Shown here one piece after another: positions 59,574-64,000 of a DNA stretch of 64,000 bases. The first letter of the stretch is position 1. Every line of letters begins with the position of its first letter. The notes below the pieces were generated by a model, which searched no databases, was not told the origin of the DNA, and saw only the letters and a program-made list of their open reading frames with translations. This DNA is from Patiria pectinifera (lineage: Eukaryota > Echinodermata > Asteroidea > Valvatida > Asterinidae). Made by a program: the position numbers and the translations under genes. The stretch lies in the NCBI GenBank assembly GCA_029964075.1, contig CM057135.1, forward strand, positions 21,416,863 through 21,480,862. Direction: 5' to 3'.

Positions 59574-61390
59574 TTCATTTTAGGTAAAAGTAAATTAATT
59601 CTGGATTTTCAACTCCCAACTTTATATTGTGTATAATTCCCACCAATAGTGAGCAGGCATTATGCAAAGTCCAAATAAAAAGACAATTTGGCTGTGTGAA
59701 ATTAATTGAGTGCGGTAATGAAAAATCAAAATTACTTTTATGGCATCACATTATATTTCTGACCATGCACATGAATGGACTGAAATAATCTCAATGATTT
59801 CTTGCTTTTTTTGCTTTCAGTGATCCTAATCAGAGTGCCAGATAATTCATGACCCTATAAAATAAAAAACAAATAAATTAGGGTAAGTGCATAAAGACCA
59901 TGCTGTGAAATTCTAAATCCGGCCCCCGCTTATGACAAATCTGAACAATGCTTCATATTCTCTTGTTATTACCCTCTAGGGCAGGACATACATGTACATG
60001 TATACACGTATAATATGGAAACCAATCTAAAGCAGAGGGTTCTCTCGTCCCTTTAGTCCATCTATCTCAATCTGACAACACTAAATAACACTTACTTGAA
60101 GACACAGTTTGCGCTCATGATGAAAAGCACATGCACCAGCCAACTACTTGCTGAATGTCAATCTAAAATGCAACAAATAAAAAATAAAAAACTCAATTCA
60201 AATTTGTCTCAATATCCAACAAGTTACATGTTATACCTGTGCTTGGGTGTTTAACATGCAGTAACGTCAGAAAGTGTATGCCAAAAGGCATGCATGTAGT
60301 ATGCCCTCCCCATATTGAGTTTATAAGGCACCCACCGACAGAGGGTTTTACATGGCTGTATGGGTGGACTTGAGTAGCCTACAGGTTAATTAAACTGTGT
60401 ACAGTCCAATGAACCTGGCTGACATGTCGAGTTAACTTGGGTCAAACTGGGCCCCAGTTTACTCCGATACAGCCTCAACTTTCAAGTTACGAAGTGGCTA
60501 CAGTTACGGAAGTTTGACAGGCTGCCTGGATTTTTTTATTATTTTTTATTTTTGAAAAATGCAGTAAAAACACTGAAAAAGTCCACAAATTCATCGGAAA
60601 ATAAATACTTGCGAAATATGTAGAATTGTCGAAGTTTTCAGTATAGACTCTGTCAGTCACTTTGTACACCACATAATATCGACGTGTGATATCGCTACCC
60701 CTGCAACAGTGCGAGCATGGCGAGTTCACAAAAACTCACCCACTTCGTTCCCAGACCAAAAGATTCTGACTATTCCTGATGAATCTATGCGCCCATGGAG
60801 TCGAGGCTGAGACGTGAGCGTCAGGAATAATTGTCAGGTTTAGGGAACCAGACTACGTACATGTATGTCTATTGATAGTTTTAGACTACAGTCGTTTGAA
60901 AATTCAACCGGAATCTGTCTGCCGTACTGTATGTGGTAAATGCTGACTTCAAAGCCAGAATGCAACCGGTATGAGACTAGCTCACGCTGGAGCATGTGTT
61001 TAAAGAATTCGCTCGGGACTTTTGGCGGTTAAAGCAAATGCATCTAAAACTGTTCTTGGTAGACCAATACAACTATAAAGGACACTGTAAATATGTTCAG
61101 TTCTCTTGTCCAACTTGTCTTTTATTTTAAATGTGTCTTTGAACAGTGGAAACACCAACGGTTGCAGGAAATTTTATAATGGTGGCCATCTTGAAAAAAA
61201 AGAAGAAAAAAAACAGAAAAAGCCCCTCTTCCTCCTATTTTTCAAAAACCCGGACGAGAAACTTTTTTTTTACTCGGCCTTATGGTTACCGTAACTATAG
61301 CCACTTCGTTCACGTTAACCCAGGTGCCGGGAAGAGTTCCGTACACGGACAATGCTTATTTTTTCCTGTAGTGACCTACATGTACAACTT
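59574..61390. other. Upstream region of the transposase-like gene, no exon recognised
   Basis: Expected to hold the promoter of the minus-strand gene if it starts at 59573, but no TATA or first exon could be fixed. 59580-60700 is AT-rich. Short ORFs at 60487 and 61146 have no motif; the latter includes a poly-lysine run from AAGAAG repeats. Confidence 0.4.
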
Positions 61391-61397
61391 TAGACTT

Positions 61398-61974
61398 GAT
61401 CACGTTTGTAAACACATGTGCATTTCGAACGATAATAGGGAGTCGGGAACTAGCGCAGCTTTTATGGCGGATACCAGTTCAAGCTGGTTCCCGATTCCCT
61501 TTTACAGTTGGAAATGCACATGTGTTTACAAATGTGACTCATTATCATAATCGATGCATTGCGGGCGCTCGGTAACGGAATCGCACTCGGGATAGGGGGA
61601 CCATTGAATGTACGCTGGCATGAAGAAGAAATCGCGTCGTTCAAACATTAACACGAGTCGGAAATTTAATGTTCAAGATCGCGAGGGGAGCTCTCAGAAA
61701 TGAACGGGAAATTTCACTTTTCTTCCGGATCGTAGGTAAACTTCAGTACAACCATCTTAATCATCGATGTCTACTTGTACCTCAGGTGGCATATCTAGTA
61801 ATTTGGAGGCCGTTTTGAAGGTGAAATCTGATGTTTTTTGTTGGAAAATGTTGGTTTTTGGGACAGTGACAGGATGATGTTGTCCAGCTCGCACTATTAG
61901 CTTGGACCTTACTATCGCCAGACCATGTCCAAATGATAAAAAAGGCGATAAGTTGGGTCCAAGTTACTCGGACT
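61398..61974. mobile_element. Truncated, inverted copy of the MULE-like element
   Basis: It matches 17502-18070 in reverse orientation, including GTTTGTAAACACATGTGCATTTCG, GGAGCTCTCAGAAATGAACG, GGTCCAAGCTAAT and the terminus ending TTACTCGGACTA at 61974. The second inverted arm is missing, so no target duplication can be read. It lies inside the candidate CACTA element. Confidence 0.75.
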
Positions 61975-62005
61975 AATGATAGGCCTACTTCTGAACATAC
62001 TCGCC

Positions 62006-62180
62006 GAATGGAACACATAAAAATAATGATAATCTATCCAAAAATCACCCCAAAAAATGACAAAAACTGTACCTCGGTGAGCTCACAAATTTGACAAAGT
62101 CACATGCTCACCAAGGTAGTTTTTGTCATTTGTTTGGTGATTTTGGATAGATTTTGTCATTATTTTTATGTGTTCCATTC
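62006..62180. mobile_element. Fold-back MITE
   Basis: GAATGGAACACATAAAAATA at the left and its inverse at the right start arms of about 75 bp with few mismatches (ATCTATCCAAAATCACC, TGACAAAAACT, CTYGGTGAGC) around a loop of about 25 bp. Non-coding. Confidence 0.85.
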
Positions 62181-63399
62181 AGTGAGTTTATGTTAAGAAG
62201 TATCATAGGAAATTTCAGATTGATCGGAAGGTTTGGTCGCGAGAACGGGGTGAAAACTGGAGTGCCAAAACCTAAGGCTAAAAAATCATCCTTCCTATGG
62301 GGGACGGTATGACCTTCATACTAGTTCTAGTCTAGGGGTATACAGGGCCTAGGCCCTGGCTATGACATTCTTAATAAAAGACAATGTTCAGACCAGTCTC
62401 AAAGTCGGTTATTGCACAGTCAATGACCTTGAGGACATGGAGGAATTGACAGGGACTGTGTGTCAAATATTGTCGTGCATGTGGTGTACATGTACTGATG
62501 TAGCCTACGTGTGAGAAGTATACAACTTACATTTAGCCTGGCTTTACATTACAAGTTAACTGCAACTCCCCTGCCTGAGCATCGTCCTTCCCAACATGTC
62601 CCTCAAAATTTCGAAAACCCACCCTCTATTCTACTTCCAACCTATTCTACGCAGTGTGTCTTATCCTCAATTAAGTGAGTTCACACTTCAAAGGGAGAAG
62701 AAGAGAAGAATCAACTCGCCCCACATGGCCCAGACAATGCTAACGCTAAGGCTAACACTAAACAGACGGATAGCATGTAGGCCTATAGTGCATATGGAAC
62801 TCGGACAGTAGGCGTAGGCCTATTACTACATGCGTAAAACTGTAGCCGGGATTTTGCGTATTTGCTGTTTATCACGACCCCAGGTCTAATTTACAGTAGG
62901 CTACCTTCAATCCAAGACAAAATAATACTTAAGTTGAAAGAGGTAAACAGTAAAGTTGTTTTATTTTAGACCTACCTCAATCAGATCAGACCGAAGTTCG
63001 TGGGTTGCTTCTCACCCTCGGCACGCTGGGGCAGATCTGGCGCTCGCCTCATCGCTGCTCAATTTGGCCTCTGTATAAGTACATTTCGTCACCAGACTAG
63101 TGCAGACCCGCCGCGCCGTTGTGTTGAGCGCCAAAAAGTTTTGCGAAAGTGCTTAGAACTGCCGCGCTCATACTGTCTTATCGGGAACAGTGAATGTGTA
63201 ATAACTACTCATTTTGTGGCCGTCCTAACGAAACTTGCTTTTCATTTTCTTGAAAAGAACAAATATGATTTTTATATTGCTAGGGAACCGTGCTTGTTTT
63301 CTTGAGGAGGACACATCTCTTCTTTACTTTCAGAGATCAGAGGGAGGGAGGGTTATTATTTAAGCTAGAAACAACTTCGGACAAATCGTATGCAGTTTA
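62181..63399. other. Gene-free stretch inside the candidate CACTA element
   Basis: Nothing recognised on either strand. Short ORFs at 62596 and 63000 have no motif. Confidence 0.4.
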
Positions 63400-63703
63400 G
63401 TATTCCAGCGATTAATTAGTCATCCAATTTGTCACCCGTATTTTAATTCGTCTTTTGAAAATGTAATGACCAACATGATTAGTAAATCCGATCAATACTA
63501 ATTAGTCTAACAGTAACATTTGTCTTTGCAAAATCTCAATTAGTCTTCACAAAAACTTGGGTTAGTATTTCAATAAAACTAATTAGTCAAAAGACATCCG
63601 ATTAGTCTTTTAGATTTAAACATTAGTCAGTTGTTAAAAGACTAATGTTTTTTCTCAGTTTGACGAATTTTTGGTGCAAGATGACCAACTAATGTTTTCA
63701 GTG
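63400..63703 (-). repeat. Right subterminal ATTAGTC repeats and end
   Basis: Six ATTAGTC copies (first near 63415, others through 63625) and one GACTAAT near 63640, followed by the inverted terminus CTAATGTTTTCAGTG. The motifs are mainly in the same orientation as at the left end, so only the last bases form a true inverted repeat. Confidence 0.6.
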
Positions 63704-63705
63704 TA

Positions 63706-64000
63706 GCATGTTAGACGAATTCAAAATGCAAACAGAATTTCTTCATTATGACATGTTAAATGGGTACTTAAAATACACGACAAACAAAGAGTACAAGCAT
63801 TTGGCGGCAAACTTTTTTCAGCGAGCCAAGAAAGGACACTGCTAGAAGAGTACTACTTATTACGGGGATTGAACGATCTAAGCCTGGCAAGAAGAGGAGT
63901 ATGATTCAACTAGTAAGTGAATAAAGTTCTCCTGCAGGTCCATTGCCATTTGCATTTTTGATTTCCCCCCTTTCTCTCACCCCAACACTTTGACAATTAT
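63706..64000. other. Right flank, nothing recognised
   Basis: No exon or repeat supported to the window end. Confidence 0.4.

Larger units (their letters stand above)
49178..63703. mobile_element. Candidate CACTA/EnSpm-like transposon, about 14.5 kb
   Basis: The left end CACAGTAAACATTAG (49178) and the inverted right end CACTGAAAACATTAG (63703) match at 13 of 15 bases and are flanked by TA on both sides. Behind each end lie about seven copies of ATTAGTC or its complement, the subterminal-repeat design of CACTA elements. Between them lies a minus-strand transposase-like gene with long extra exons. The outer flanks also share CATGCTA directly outside the ends, so the true border may be 7 bp further out. 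Smaller elements (tRNA-like pair, MITEs) are nested inside. The alternative is two unrelated copies of one MITE by chance around a host gene. Confidence 0.5.

Overview
This is eukaryotic, probably metazoan, DNA. Genes are split by spliceosomal introns with good GT-AG sites, the sequence is AT-rich with long intergenic stretches, and it is crowded with animal-type transposable elements. The many TACATGTA and AGGCCTA words and the gene families suggest a marine invertebrate, perhaps an echinoderm or another invertebrate deuterostome; that placement is a weak inference. No bacterial-style operon, rRNA, CRISPR array or convincing standard tRNA gene was seen.

Layout. 1-1937: the 5' end of a minus-strand Ty3/Gypsy element with a short LTR. 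1938-6793: a 1.9-kb direct repeat carrying exons of an unrecognised gene; only the right copy has the last coding exon. 7073-7882: a solo LTR with a 5-bp target duplication. 11.1-17.4 kb: a plus-strand multi-exon gene resembling Crypton-type tyrosine recombinases, with introns full of fold-back and MITE-like repeats. 17.5-19.2 kb: nested DNA elements. 19.6-21.0 kb: a broken Myb/SANT-like gene.

22.7-39.4 kb is bounded by inverted repeats of about 400 bp. It holds a plus-strand RecQ-like helicase, interrupted near its end by a 5'-truncated LINE, and a convergent minus-strand PHD-finger gene resembling Academ transposases. Helicase plus this transposase between inverted repeats fits an old AcademH-type DNA transposon. 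Inside lie a decayed hAT transposase, a 39-bp minisatellite and a minus-strand vertnin/OTU-like gene whose splice acceptor was hit by a small hAT element.

39.4-46.3 kb has few features. 46.3-47.5 kb is a frameshifted Harbinger transposase, and 48.1-48.7 kb holds two exons related to the end of the gene at 17.4 kb. 49.2-63.7 kb is bounded by matching CACWG-type ends, each followed by several ATTAGTC motifs. Within it is a long minus-strand gene: C2H2 zinc finger, transposase-like domain, then, through a phase-matched intron, a PB1-like and SAMD3-like region in seven further exons. A 14-unit 112-bp satellite abuts its 3' end and shares an inverted segment with its last exon. I read this as a large CACTA/EnSpm-like element, nearly intact except for a -1 reading-frame break.

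All assignments come from reading motifs, splice phases and repeats by eye; no database search was run.
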